Source: Berberis thunbergii (Eukaryota > Streptophyta > Magnoliopsida > Ranunculales > Berberidaceae). From it: a stretch of 64,000 nt of DNA. The position numbers and the translations under genes are program-made. Positions 45,829 through 57,177 of the stretch are shown one piece after another. The first letter of the stretch is position 1; every line of letters starts with the position of its first letter. Under the pieces are notes generated by a model. That model was not told the origin of the DNA. It made no database searches and was given only the letters and a program-made list of their open reading frames with translations. The stretch covers positions 496,001 through 560,000 of the forward strand of contig QNQO01000456.1 in assembly GCA_003290165.1 (NCBI GenBank). Reading direction: 5' to 3'.

Positions 45829-46211
45829 TTTTTTTTTTTTTTTTTTTTTTTGAAAGGCAAGCGTGGGGTGTATATGGGCTCCCCAGACCACTGAAAAAAA
45901 TAGAGGAATTTTCAATTACAATCTCAAATATTTCCGTCCTCGTTTATCATCAAATACTATCTTTTTGAGATCTTCAGCAAAAGAGCTTGGCAGTATTTCT
46001 AAGAATTCCGCACTGGGTCGGAGACTCGCTAGTTTGTCCGCAGCTTGATTAACCTCGCGAAATACATGCATAATTTTAAACTGATCAAAGAAGCGTAGTG
46101 CTGCCTTCATGCGTCTCACAGTGACTCGAGCTTCCCATGGGGGAGCTATGCTGGTAGTTAGGCATTTATATGCATTCATAGAATCCATGCACATAATCAC
46201 ATTCCTCAAAA
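45829..46211 (-). mobile_element. 5'-truncated LINE fragment with target duplication
   Basis: Only the last 380 bp of a LINE are present. On the minus strand 46209-45919 encodes the end of an RNase H domain (MCMDSMNAYKCL, REVNQAADKLASL), followed by a tail of about 24 A (plus-strand poly(T) at 45829-45852). A perfect 15-bp direct repeat, tttgtgattgatctt, flanks it at 45814-45828 and 46212-46226. 5' truncation plus poly(A) is the classical result of target-primed reverse transcription. Confidence 0.92.
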
Positions 46212-46230
46212 TTTGTGATTGATCTTAAGC

Positions 46231-46530
46231 TGATGTAATTATGATATTTAGATCTTAAGCTAATGTAATTAGGATATTTAGTATTATTAGCAATATTCAT
46301 ATTTTAGACATATTAAGAATTTTAGTGTTATTAGGACATTGTTTCCTATTAGGTTATGGTTTGTTTTAGAAGTTAAATACGATCGTAGGTTGATTATTGT
46401 AATTTGGTTTTTGATGTAAAAGTTATTTTGTTTATTAGTTATTTTTGATTATTTTATTGTTATTTTGAATTATTAGTTATTTCAATTCTTGTTCAAATTA
46501 TTTCGATTATCGTTTTTTTAAATTTTATCG
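46231..46530 (+). repeat. 5' LTR of the 3.1-kb element
   Basis: The first 30 bp are doubled together with the target: gatcttaagctgatgtaatt at 46221 and gatcttaagctaatgtaatt at 46251. It ends ...ttttatcg, against ...ttctatca in the 3' LTR. Confidence 0.83.
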
Positions 46531-46544
46531 ATTGTATCAGAGCC

Positions 46545-49080
46545 AAACTATTCTTATGGAGCCGAACTATTCTTACTGCTTGATTCGATTTGAAAAAAAA
46601 ATTCAAATAGAAGAATGTTGAAGACTTAGAAGAGAAGAAAAGTTCAAGAAGAAATGAACCAAAGAAACTCACTGAAGCCACTTCCATCGTTCTTGCCATC
46701 ACCCGAGTCCAATTCCAAATTTTTTTCAGCTTGACGGTCATAGAAACCTCCCGTCCAGTTAGAGCCGTCCATCTGTAGCAACCTCTCTGCATTTTCCGTC
46801 ACCATCACTGTCCCGCTCCACTTCCACAGCTTATGCTTCTGTGCCAATCTCTTACCATTAGATCCAAACCCCTCCTCCCCGACTCAGCCACGTTGCAGCC
46901 CCGCCCCCGCCCTTGTCATTGTTGTAGACCTCCTTGTCTAGGCCACAACCACTATATCGCGATGTAGTCTGCCTCCCCTTTTCCCTTTATGGACCATGTT
47001 TGTTGAGGAAGAAAAATATTTTTTCTTTAAAAGCAAGTCCTTTTTTATATTTTATTTTGGTCCTTATCATATTTTTTTTACTCTGGCCCATTGGTTGTTT
47101 CCACCCCATTTCTTATAAGAGCTCCCCATTTTTTAAAAAAATGTTTCTTGGTTTCCCTTAGCTATTTACATCCCGAGTATTATGAGAGCACTCAGCTAAG
47201 CTATTAATGCGGCGATTAATCGCTATGTGGGGTTGGACTGAATTGCGTTGGTGAATTTGGTTGCCATTTAGCGGACTTAGCAAAAGTGGTGAAAAATTGG
47301 TGAGTCACTGATTAATCGGTCGAGTCGACTTGCCAATTTGTCACTTTGTATATATAAAAAAAAACCTTATCACGATTCTGATATGATTTCATTCGCAACA
47401 ACTCCATGCTCCCCCACCCCAGATTTGAACAGTGAAGAAGAAAAAGTCTGGATCTGACAGCGACAACGATGATGCTAGATCTGACGGCGACGACGACAAT
47501 GACTTTTTTCTCCCTTCCTTCAACCCAAATCAAATATGTATGGTGTATCCTAATTTCTCACTTCCTTTTCTTTTCCTCCCTTTCTTCAACCCATTTGCTT
47601 TTCTTTTCTATCATAGATCACCTCTCCATCGGCAAATCTTCTGTACTAATTTTTTGATTTTCGGTTCCTCTCCACTGATAGATCTTTTGTACCAATAGAT
47701 CTTTGTAGGTGGTTATTGGTGGTGTGAGGGCATTTTTGATCCCTATAGGTGTTTTTCTACACATGCAAACTTAATAGATCGCTGTAGGGAAGAGGGAGAA
47801 GATAAGAAGGATAAAAGAAGAAGAGAAGGGAGGATTGACCTTTTAGAGTTGGTGCGGTCATCCGGTTGGTTGGTGTTAGTTGATGTTGTTGCTACTATAA
47901 TGAAATCACTGTACATATAATACTATAATGAAATTATTGTGTATGAAATCATTATTTCTTCTTCTGAAATCCCTATCGGTTTTTTTCTTTCTTCTTCTGA
48001 TTTCAATTCAACGTTGATGTAGTAAACTATACTGGCAAGTGGCAAGAGTGGTGGATGGTAGTGCAATTATTGCAAATTTCATCCAAGTTCAGTTCCATAT
48101 TAGAAAAAAGGTATTTACTGATTTACATTAATCACATCATGCAAATTATTTTTACTGATATAATTTATGTTGGTTTACATATTGCTATTTACTGGTAGAG
48201 TGATGTTGCTAAGCGCTAACTTGCTATTACTTGTGCTGTGTTGGTTTTTCCTAAACAAGTTCAAGTACCTGCCAAAATTGCAAAATTAAATTTAGATGTA
48301 AATTAGTAATAATTAAATTGTATAATTATTATTTAAAGTGGATCGTTTAAATCCGATTATTCCTGGATTATTCCCGCTTAATTGTAATGCAGTTCTAGCT
48401 GCATTGTGATCGCTTTTCACGTTAACTGCATAGGCACTCAGTGAGAAAAAAAAGTGACGCATACACGTCGGCCATCGTATACCTCATCCTCACCCTTATC
48501 TGCTAGTGATGTGCATCCCACTACCCTCTTCACTGTGATGTAGGTTGAGACAAGACTCGACTAAGACCTGACATGAAATTGCAGCATGTACCGAGAACTA
48601 CGCAAGATTGCTACCGCCAACTTTCAAGAGCTACAAGTACTATTGGATCCATATGACCTAGCCCGGACATGTGAAGAGCAGGCTGAGCCCTACTGTTTGT
48701 CATAGTCATCCCATTTTTGAGAAAGTTCAGAGAACCGTCACACACCCTTGATTTTCGACTTGTGGGTCATTTTAATTGTGTGACTACTTTCCCATTTTTG
48801 AGCAAACAGGGGATGTTCTTACAGAGGCTGACAAAATGACTACGAGGATTATGTCGATCCATATTGGAGCAATTTAGTGGCACGAGCTTATTCACAAGCG
48901 TTTTCTGAGGTTTCTTGTACCTTGGTTTCTTTTTGAGTTGGTTCTTTGGGTTTTAGCCAGTGTGTATTTTGGCAAGTTTTGGAGTAGACTATTCGTGTGC
49001 ACTTCGCCTTATGTTCAATGATCGGTTGCTTGTGCTCATCAGACTTCTTTGACTTTTTAGCTAGAAAATGAACTTTTTCA
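46545..49080 (+). other. Interior of the 3.1-kb element, no recognised protein
   Basis: GC-richer patches at 46680-46950, 47400-47560 and 48440-48720 look like pieces of different origin. A minus-strand frame at 46847-46644 (GTVMVTENAERLLQMDGSNW) has a sensible composition but no family I recognise. Some of this may be captured host sequence. Confidence 0.4.
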
Positions 49081-49092
49081 ACCCGGGGAGGT

Positions 49093-49370
49093 TGATGCAA
49101 TTAGGATATTTAGTATTATTTGCAATAGCGTATTTTACACATATTAAGAATTCTAGTATTATTAGGATATTGTTTCTTATTAGGTTTAGACTTTGTTTTA
49201 AAAGTTAGGTTAGTATAAATACGAGCCTAGGTTGATCATTGTAATTTGGTTTTTGATGGAATAAAAACTATTTTGTTTCTTAGTTATTTATGTTTATTTT
49301 ATCGTTGTTATTTCCGTTATTTCAATTCTTGTTCATATTATTTTGATAATCATACTTTTAAATTCTATCA
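49093..49370 (+). repeat. 3' LTR of the 3.1-kb element
   Basis: It runs tgatgcaattagg ... aattctatca. TATA-like tagtataaatacgag lies at 49211-49225. Confidence 0.85.
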
Positions 49371-49375
49371 TAAGC

Positions 49376-49790
49376 CCTACTTGGCATTGTTGTATTCGTG
49401 CAGTTTATAGTTTTTGTAATTTCACATATCGCACATCTAATGGTCAAAAGATGGTAAAAGTGCTAGAACTTGGGAATTTAATTCGTCAGGGTAGTTTGTT
49501 TATTTTCACTCATAGTTGTCTTGGTATTGTTATTTGTCTTAGGATAAAAGTTAGGGAATTTTTGTTCCTTGTAAGATTTGAGTTTGTTGTTTTGTATGTT
49601 CATGAATCTCATCTGGATCTATATGTTCCAAGCACATTTTTTAGGAAACAAATAAGACGCTGTGTGTTGTAAGTGCGACTAGGTTGTTGTGTATTGTGAT
49701 TTTTTTTAATAAAAATATATAATGTATGTTGGTAATAAAGATTCTTGGGTAGAATTGCTTTGGATTGTTACACAATGTCGTTAAAATGTA
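49376..49790. other. Left-copy sequence absent from the right copy
   Basis: Together with 45751-45828 it makes about 490 bp that has no match between 56845 and 56860. It was either inserted in the left copy before the retroelements or lost from the right copy. Confidence 0.45.
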
Positions 49791-50118
49791 ATGAGGAATT
49801 GCATTTCAAAGTTAAAAAAAGAACTGCCAACATGATCTGACTAGATTGGTGTTTCTAGATTCACATGTCAGTTCTCATTTGAGAAAATATAATAAATGGA
49901 TACACATATGTTGGTCCTTAGGAATGCCACGTAAACCCTAGAGAAAACAAAGCTCCTCGTGCAGGTTTCTTACAAATTCAACGCTCTGCCTCATCATTTA
50001 ACCAAATTGCCAAAACAACACAGCCAACTAACATTATCGAAAAACAAACACTCGTAAACACATTAAACTCCAACTCTCTCTCTTATCTCTCCAACTTGCT
50101 CCCATATCCATTTGCATA

Positions 50119-51474
50119 CCGATCCATGTCTTCAATTTTCATCCTATAGCTTTAGGTTGATGATTCGCTTCAAGAGGAATGCACAAGGATTCTTGTGGGT
50201 TGGATTTGTTTCTCTGGTTCAATGAGCTTTCAGTGTTTCCCTTCAAATTTAGATAATATAAAGACACATTACTAAAACAACAAATTATGCTTTGAAATGG
50301 TCGAGTGAGTTACAGTCGCCTTACATGAAGTGGCAACATATTGGGGTATTCCTCTGCTGATCCTTGGTGATTGAAAGTTGAAAATACCATGGGCTTCTTT
50401 ACAATAGGTACTCTAATGGGACCCAATGTAAGAAAAGCTCCATTTAGAGCAACATTGTCCTTGGTGGTCTTAAATTGGTTCATGCCTTTGGCATGATGAA
50501 AAGTTGAACTTGAATGACCCTCATAAACTAACATACATAAACAAAAACCGTGCCAACCTTAAATTTGTATTCCTTTGTTCCAAATTAACAATCCCATTGC
50601 TACCATTAGATAATTCAATTAACTGAGGAGCAACTGGAAAGGGATGATGGGACCCAATGGATAATCAATAGCGAATGGTCTACTCTGCCTTGTACCGATA
50701 ATCTAGATTACATTCATGAAAATATCACTGCTAAATCATTATCAACCACATCGAACCAAATGTTTGAAATATCTAATGCACACACCTCATTATGCCGCAT
50801 GGGGTTTGAAAAGTTGCCAAAATTGCTTTTGCTTGACAAGAGTTTTACGGTAGGGTATGGTCCCTATGATAAAGAGAATCACCTGCAACCCATAAACATT
50901 TTAAAATCTCTTCGATCCAATTAAAAGAAAATGAAAGGAAAACTAGAAGAAAAAAAAGGATACAAAACATCACCATTGGAGTAATTGGTTGATCTTGTTG
51001 CATGCTCTCTATTGCAATGTTGGGTGGGATATTTAGTGTTGAATCGACTCACAAAGAATTTGATCCAACCCCAAACTTTGAGCCTCCACCAAACAGATTA
51101 TACTTCCACGTGGCCAACCCATCACAGATCCATTAGAGTTGATGACATTCTGACGATAAATACTAGGTGACTTTCTTGCCAAAAGAGGCTGGTAACCTTC
51201 AGAAGGTTGGGGTGGTGGGGTGGCTTGTGAACATCAATACTAGAGATTGGAATTGAAGGTAGAACAAAGGGAATTTGATTTGAAAATGATGGGGGGGCTT
51301 GTTGAACTTGCGGAGGCACATTTACAACCACACTCATCCTCTCCCACTTCTATTCTAATCGCATGCGCTCAAGCGCCGCAACCCCCATACCCTTAGCGGA
51401 ACTTTGTTGGGTTTAACTTTCTTTATTGATTTCTCACCATTACTATGACTAGACCTCTTGTTTTCTTGTGCCAT
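50119..51474 (-). pseudogene. Pseudogene of the SPEAR-like transcription regulator
   Basis: It is homologous to the gene at 57178-58756, exon by exon: exon 1 (51474-50970), exon 2 (near 50890-50790), exon 3 (near 50710-50560), exon 4 (50520-50319) and exon 5 (near 50245-50119). A one-base deletion near 51390 destroys the SPEAR motif (ccccatacccttagcgg against ccccatgcccctttgcgg), and the next Glu codons read GAA TAG. A deletion of about 70 bp near 50160 removes most of the C-terminal EAR motif coding. Exon 4 is still open (FLTLGP kept). It is a dead duplicate, not a processed copy, because introns are retained. Confidence 0.88.
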
Positions 51475-51591
51475 TTTTCTTGTCTTATTGTCTAGACCAT
51501 GGACCACCAGAAGAAGTCAGAGAAATCGATAACCCATAGATTTCTAGTTATCTAAACCATGCAACACAAAGAGCCCATAAAACCTAATAAC

Positions 51592-52172
51592 CAAGGAAGC
51601 ACAAACTCTTCAAAAATTGACGTATCTGTATCCGAGACTGACACTCGCTCGACATGCCTCCGACGCGCGTTGAATACTTGGTCAATGTGTCGGCAGGTGT
51701 CAGACACATGGTCAATATGGTCAATGTGTCGGACACGTCTCCGATACACTCGAAACTTGGTTAGGACACAGTCAAGACACGAAAATCAACTTTGTTTTTA
51801 TTTTTTACTTTTAGATGTTTGTAAATAACAACCTTATTTAATGGTTGTTGATTCATATGAAGCAAATGATTTTTTCATTTGTGAATTTAGACAAACAGGG
51901 CGAGAAGTCACTAACGCATAGACTATCTCTATACTTCTTAATCTTTGTTTTTCTCTTCTACTTCTCTACTATACTTTTTCTCTATTTTTTTTTCTTGCAA
52001 GAAAGTGTCTTATTAGGCACTTTATGAGATTATTATTTATGTTAATATGACTTGCTAAAAAATAGTACGACGTGTCAACGTGTCGCCGAGTCATAGTTTT
52101 TGGGAAATTGTTGAGTCGGCCTATCGTGTCTGTGTCCGACATGACACGCGTATCCGTGTCCATACATCCTTG
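51592..52172. mobile_element. Non-autonomous hAT-like element, 581 bp
   Basis: It is flanked by an exact 8-bp repeat, ctaataac, at 51584-51591 and 52173-52180. The paralogous segment near 58870 has no insertion (cctaaaagcaaagaactaaa). The termini read caaggaag and, reversed, caaggatg, and both subterminal regions are rich in gacacg, gtatccg and tcggacac phrases in opposite orientation. An 8-bp duplication with CARGG-type ends points to the hAT superfamily. It encodes no protein. Confidence 0.8.
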
Positions 52173-52660
52173 CTAATAACAAAGAATTAAAATCCAAAAA
52201 AATAAGGAAACCCAAGTCTGAAATCTCCCAAACAAAGGAAAACTAAGATTGGAGAAGAGCCATAAAAATCAAAGAAACCCAATTTTTGAAATTTCTAAAA
52301 TGAAGCAAACAAAACTTACAACACTAAATGTAAACATAGAAGGATGAACATTATGAACAACCAAATCTAATGAAAACAAGGGAATAAAGATGGAAACTCA
52401 AATTCCGCATTTTCAGATTTGGAAGGAAACAATCACCATTAAACCTATTGGCATAGATTGATGGCGGCCCAATCAATCCCAAACTTGTTTGTCCTAGACA
52501 AATCAAACTCTCTGTCCCTAAATCTTCTATCCTTTTCTTTTTATCTAAACTTCTTTCGCTTTTCTGTTTCTTTCATTTTCTATCAAAAAAATTTCACTCA
52601 CTCTCTCTCTCAAATTAAGAAAAGGGGGTGTGGTGTGCGCAGTTTGAGTGCCACATCACC

Positions 52661-52668
52661 CTTTTATA
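52661..52668 (-). promoter_or_regulatory. TATA box of the SPEAR pseudogene
   Basis: On the minus strand it reads ggttataaaaggg and aligns with the box of the right copy. It is now separated from the pseudogene by the hAT insertion. Confidence 0.5.
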
Positions 52669-52899
52669 ACCCAAACCAATCCAAGTTTCCTTTTATAACT
52701 CTCAAAACAATAAAGATTTTTTTTTTCCTTTGTTGCTTTGCAACTTCAGTTCTTCATTTGGAATCTCTCCATTTGGAAAAAAGGACCTGAAATGGTGGTA
52801 CATTTGGTAATACTACCATTTTTCATATTTGGCTGAAGTTTGAAACTTGGAGTGATTCATGAAGCTATAGAACTCTAGCAAGTGAGTTGGATTTTATTA

Positions 52900-53340
52900 G
52901 GATTATAAATGGAACAACATTCTTTTTTAATTTATTTTAGCATAATAGCGTGAAAGAGCCAACATATGTTTCTAGGTGGACCTTAGTTAAAACAAGTCTT
53001 CCTAGTTTGATTACCATGTGGGTATGCGATTAAGCCTTCTAGAATGGACAATTTCTTAACTCTCGAGCATTGTTTTGCTAAAACTTCAATGGACTACAAG
53101 TATACAATAAGGCTTTGGGACACAAAATAAATTAAGTGACTAATAAATTCCACAAGAGAAATTGGAAAAATGTTATTCAGTTTCAGTGAGCCCAATATCT
53201 TATAGGGTAAGTACATTAAAAAATTTAATATATTTCTATGTGAGTTGTCACCCATGATTACCAAAAAATATCTAATAAATGATGGAGAATGAGTCACCAT
53301 GCTTTATTGGTGTCATAATTTATTCTGTTGGGTACCGGCT
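52900..53340. repeat. Inverted copy of the dispersed repeat found at 54.1 and 60-61 kb
   Basis: Read in reverse, 52950-53060 gives aaactaggaagacttgtttt, ggtccacctagaaac, and atgttggctctttcacgc. These appear in the other orientation at 54255-54290, 60105-60150, 61255-61300 and 61600-61640. The opposed orientation suggests LTR or foldback pieces inserted both ways. Confidence 0.5.
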
Positions 53341-54110
53341 CGTTAGAAATATATTGAATTTTTAAAATCTGTTTATCATATAATATACTAGAGTATGCCA
53401 TGTGCCGTTAGCACTCCATATAATTTTATTTTGTCTAAATATTTTGTACTGAACACCATCACTATCCCATTTTCACTCATTCAGTATGAAAGTGTAAGCC
53501 TATTCTAAGATAAAAATATATATTATAAATTTTATAGTTAGACTCGGTCAAAATTGAATTAGTTGGGGCAAAAATTTAAACACCGCGAATGAGTTCTTCA
53601 CCAATCTTTGAATTCGCCAAAACATGAAGTTTAGGGTTTTGTTTAAATGTGCATTAAGATGTTCGACTCATTTTTTCTGGTATGATCAGCCCGTCTCATT
53701 GTTTTGAAAAATATTAAAGATGTGAAATACGTTATACGTTTTTTAATTATTAAATATATATTTTTAAATTTCAGCGCTCTATTGATTATTGATTTTTTTA
53801 AGATCTTAAAAAATGTATTTCAATGATACTAAGTTTACCAAAATTCGAATAGATAGTTATGATAAATTTTCATTTTGTTAAAAGAAAAACACTATTTTCT
53901 CTCTCCGCCACATGTACATTCCACCAACTTTTTTCAAATCATAGGAAATGAATCTCAATACTCAAATTCAATACATTTCCCAACTTCCAATCCTAACCAT
54001 CTTTTGTCTCTAATCCTTTCGATTTGACTCTGTCCCAGTCAGCAATGAATAGTAAAACACCACTATAAATTGTAATATAGATTGATACTACTTAAACCGA
54101 ATTACATTTT
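53341..54110. other. AT-rich noncoding stretch upstream of the repeat array
   Basis: No gene or element border is visible; several tatata runs. Confidence 0.4.
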
Positions 54111-54149
54111 TCCAATTTGTTTTTGGTGGAATTTATTTGTCCTTTTTAT

Positions 54150-55025
54150 TTTCTCCAATGCTATATATATCGTAGACCCCTGATAAATAATTGAAACAAT
54201 GCTTGAAAGCTAAAAATTATTCCATTCTAGAAGGTTGTATCAACATGCACATAGGGTCACCAAACTTGGAAGACTTGTTTTCATGGAGCACCATCGAGCA
54301 AACTATGTATGGATTTTCATGCTACGGAACCTTTTTTTTTTCCTTTACAAGTCGCCACTAATTTATAAATACATTAAATTTTCTCGTTCTTACCATGCAT
54401 ATAAGATTGACTTCAATAAAATTTAGATGAACTTTTCCTTTTTTGATTTCTTTTTCCCGTGCTCCTGTGTTTTACGGGTCACCACTCACTTAAAACTACA
54501 TAGAATTTTCTCGTTCTTACCTTATAAGATTGGCCTAGTAATACTTGTTTGAATTTTTCCTTTTCTGATTTCTTTCTTGTGTTTTTGTGCTTTAAGAGTC
54601 ACTACTCACTTAAGAATACATTGAATTTTCACGTTCTTACATATAAGATAGACCTACATAAAACTTAGTTGAATTTTTCATTTCTGGTTTTTTTTCTCGT
54701 GTTTCCATGCTTTACAGGTCACCACTCACTTAAGAATACATTGAATTTTCACATTCTTAGCATATAAGATAGACCCTAGTAAAATTTTGATGGATTTTTC
54801 TTTTATGATTTATTTTCCTATGTTTTCGTGCTTTACGGATCACCACTCATTTTGAAATACATTGCATTTTCACGTTCTTACACTCGCCTAGTAGAACTTA
54901 ATTGAAAAAAAATTCATTTTTTTGTTTTTTTTATGCATCCCAAGGTTATATTGTAGTTTACTGAAGGCTAATCGAAACAATGCTTGAAAGTTAATAAATA
55001 GTCCATTCTAGAAGTTAAATCAACA
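54150..55025. repeat. Tandem array, unit about 120 bp, left copy
   Basis: Units beginning (c)accactcactt.a.aatacatt, followed by gaattttcacgttcttac, catataagat..gcc and tttccatgctttac, start near 54350, 54480, 54600, 54720 and 54840. Each array is bordered by ...cgaaacaatgcttgaaagtt...taaatcaacat. Reversed, that border reads tgttgattta, a possible copia LTR start. Confidence 0.68.
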
Positions 55026-55149
55026 TCCCCTAGATAGCCAATATCTAGAGTGACATAAACCACCAACTTCTTCTAGAGAGATCATTATGGAGTGAAATAT
55101 CTCTAATTGGGAAGAGACTTGAAGTCTCTAGAAAGCAAATATGTGACGA

Positions 55150-55600
55150 CTCTATATCCTCATCATTGACCCCCCTGGATGTGATACCAAGTTGTCTTCG
55201 AAAAATTTGAATATGTAGTGTCAGAGTCCTTTAGTGAAAATGTCTTATTGTATGTCTTCATTACTTGCGGCTTTATTTCTTCTTGAGGCACATTCTGTCT
55301 CATAATGTGTTAGTGACCTTCTACGAGTTGGGCATTCAGCTAAGGGTATTGCAGACTATTGTTGTAATGCCATTGTATGCATAGTCGACTGAATGGTGCA
55401 AATCCTTCATTAGTTTGTATCAGCCGATTACTTAAACAAATATTTTCTTCAAACATGAGCTGTGAAGCTATTGGGAAGTTGGAAACCTCGTATGCAATAA
55501 TATGTAAAGGAATGACTGCAAAAAATGACTTAATTATCTTTTAAGAAAATTTCTCTCCATCCGACAATAAATCGCGAGGACACAAGGATTAATATGCTTT
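55150..55600 (-). pseudogene. Ty1/copia pol relic, RNase H end
   Basis: On the minus strand the phrase DIFTKGL, followed by HYIFKFFEDNLVSHP (one stop between), matches the conserved end of copia RNase H. A purine run, tccaggggggt, comes just after and may be the polypurine tract. Upstream coding is heavily decayed. The likely 3' LTR would start at the tgttgattta near 55025. Confidence 0.62.
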
Positions 55601-56444
55601 TAGAATGCAACTGAGAATATTCCAAATAATGTGGTGGGATGCCTGCGTTCCGAACATAGAGTAGATAGGTAATAGTCAATTTTAATCTTTATAAACAATC
55701 TTCGTAGCTAAAATGTTAGTTGATGAACAAAACCAAAAATAAAATAAATTAACCCGAAGATGCAACACGGAAAAGCCTTTACTTCCAACTTTTCTTTCGA
55801 CTTGAAGGTTGAAGGAACAATTATGGATGAAGAGAAAAGCAATAATAAAGAGGGTGGTATAAAGAAAGAGAGAAGGGGCAATAAACATAGGAGGGGAGTT
55901 GGGTTGGAGACATGCCCAAAATAGGAAATTAAGGTCCACTGGGTCCGAAGATGATGTGAGGGATTGTGTACAAACATGCTGTGAACAAATTAAGTATAAA
56001 AGGAAGGAGAAATAGTTAGAATATTTTTCTTCATGAAGAGGAAGGAGAGGGGAAAGAACTAATGAAATTGCAAAGAGGGAGTTATAAGTTTTCAAGAGGG
56101 AGCATTGTTGTCTTTAGCTTTTTATCTTTTTGAGGCATTAACTCATGCGTTTGTGATTACCGCAATCCAATATCAACTTGCACCAAGCCTTTGCAATCCA
56201 AAATTCATTGGATCCAAGCATTCTGAAATCCGTTATATGAATAAGTGGAGTTTGTTGGACTTAGTGAATAGGAGTGGCCAACTAAACTGAAATTTTATTT
56301 ATTTATTTATTAATTTTTAAAAATCCTAGGTCGTAAATCACGTAAATTGTAGTGTTATGTGAGCTAGATATTTGCAATTGAGTGCCAACACATGCACTCT
56401 GAGCAACTAGACATTTTACTAGTTGTTGGCCTCTCTCGGTGGGG
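55601..56444. other. Unassigned stretch
   Basis: A minus-strand frame of 137 codons (56095-55682) is hydrophobic and rich in Leu, Ser and Phe. It has no family match I recognise and no supporting gene structure. Confidence 0.3.
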
Positions 56445-57177
56445 ACATCAACATTGTAAGGCCCTCCCTATGGCAGATGTTGAAAGAACATTTTTCACCA
56501 AATGAAATATAATCACTGTTCTTGCACATATAAAATGTTGAAGTAATGATTTGTTAAGGAAGGAAGAGCTTGGTGTGCCCATGTTGAGAACACAACTAAT
56601 GTTTGCGTCTCCTAAGGGTACCAGTGGACACAAGATCTTAGAGATAAAGCCTTTTCGCAATTTAGGCACCCTTAGACATAAATTTTGGCGCTCGTTCAGT
56701 ATAATGGTGTGAAGCATATGAAAGCACGAGGGAGCCAAATAGTGGAAATTTGGTGTAATTTTAAATTCTCTTCATCTCCAAGAACTAAAATGCTCTCTAA
56801 AGAACTTGCATCCGTTTAAAGTGGGAAGTTATAAGAACTTCATGCGCATTTCAATGTAAAAAAAGAACTCCCAATATCTGACTAGATTGGTGTTTCTAGA
56901 TTGACACATCAGTTCTCATGTCAGCTACCATAATAGATATATACACAAATGTTGGTCCTTAGGTATGCCCATGTATACCCCAGAGAAGACAAAGCTCCTC
57001 ATGCAGGTTTGTTACTAACTCAACTCTCTGCCAAAACAACACAACCAACTAACATTATTTGAAAAAAAAAAACTCTCCTAAACACATTAAATTCCATCTC
57101 TCTCTCTCTCTTATCTCTCTTATTTGTCTTATCTCTCCAGCTAGCTTCCATCTCAATTTGCATACTGATCCATGTCT

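Larger units (their letters stand above)
46231..49370 (+). mobile_element. Non-autonomous LTR retrotransposon, 3.1 kb
   Basis: The two LTRs share ggatatttagtattatt, ggttgat.attgtaatttgg and tatttcaattcttgttca. A 5-bp target duplication, taagc, is exact at 46226-46230 and 49371-49375. A primer site attgtatcagagcc (46531-46544, tRNA-Met type with one change) and a polypurine tract acccggggaggt (49081-49092) are in place. The 2.5-kb interior has no recognisable gag or pol, only short open frames, so the element is non-autonomous. Confidence 0.87.
49791..55030. repeat. Segmental duplication, left copy, main part
   Basis: It is collinear with about 56855-61210: the pseudogene, the TATA region, the downstream phrases (gagtcaccatgctttattgg at 53290 and 60177) and the 120-bp repeats. 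The copies are clearly diverged. Confidence 0.75.

Noticed and set aside
46226..46260. LTR start at 46261 rather than 46231
   Set aside because: Both fit because the target and LTR edge are doubled; 46231 starts with TG and gives the same target duplication, so it was preferred.
55682..56095. Minus-strand hydrophobic frame of 137 codons as a membrane protein
   Set aside because: Composition fits random T-rich sequence and there is no conserved motif or gene structure.
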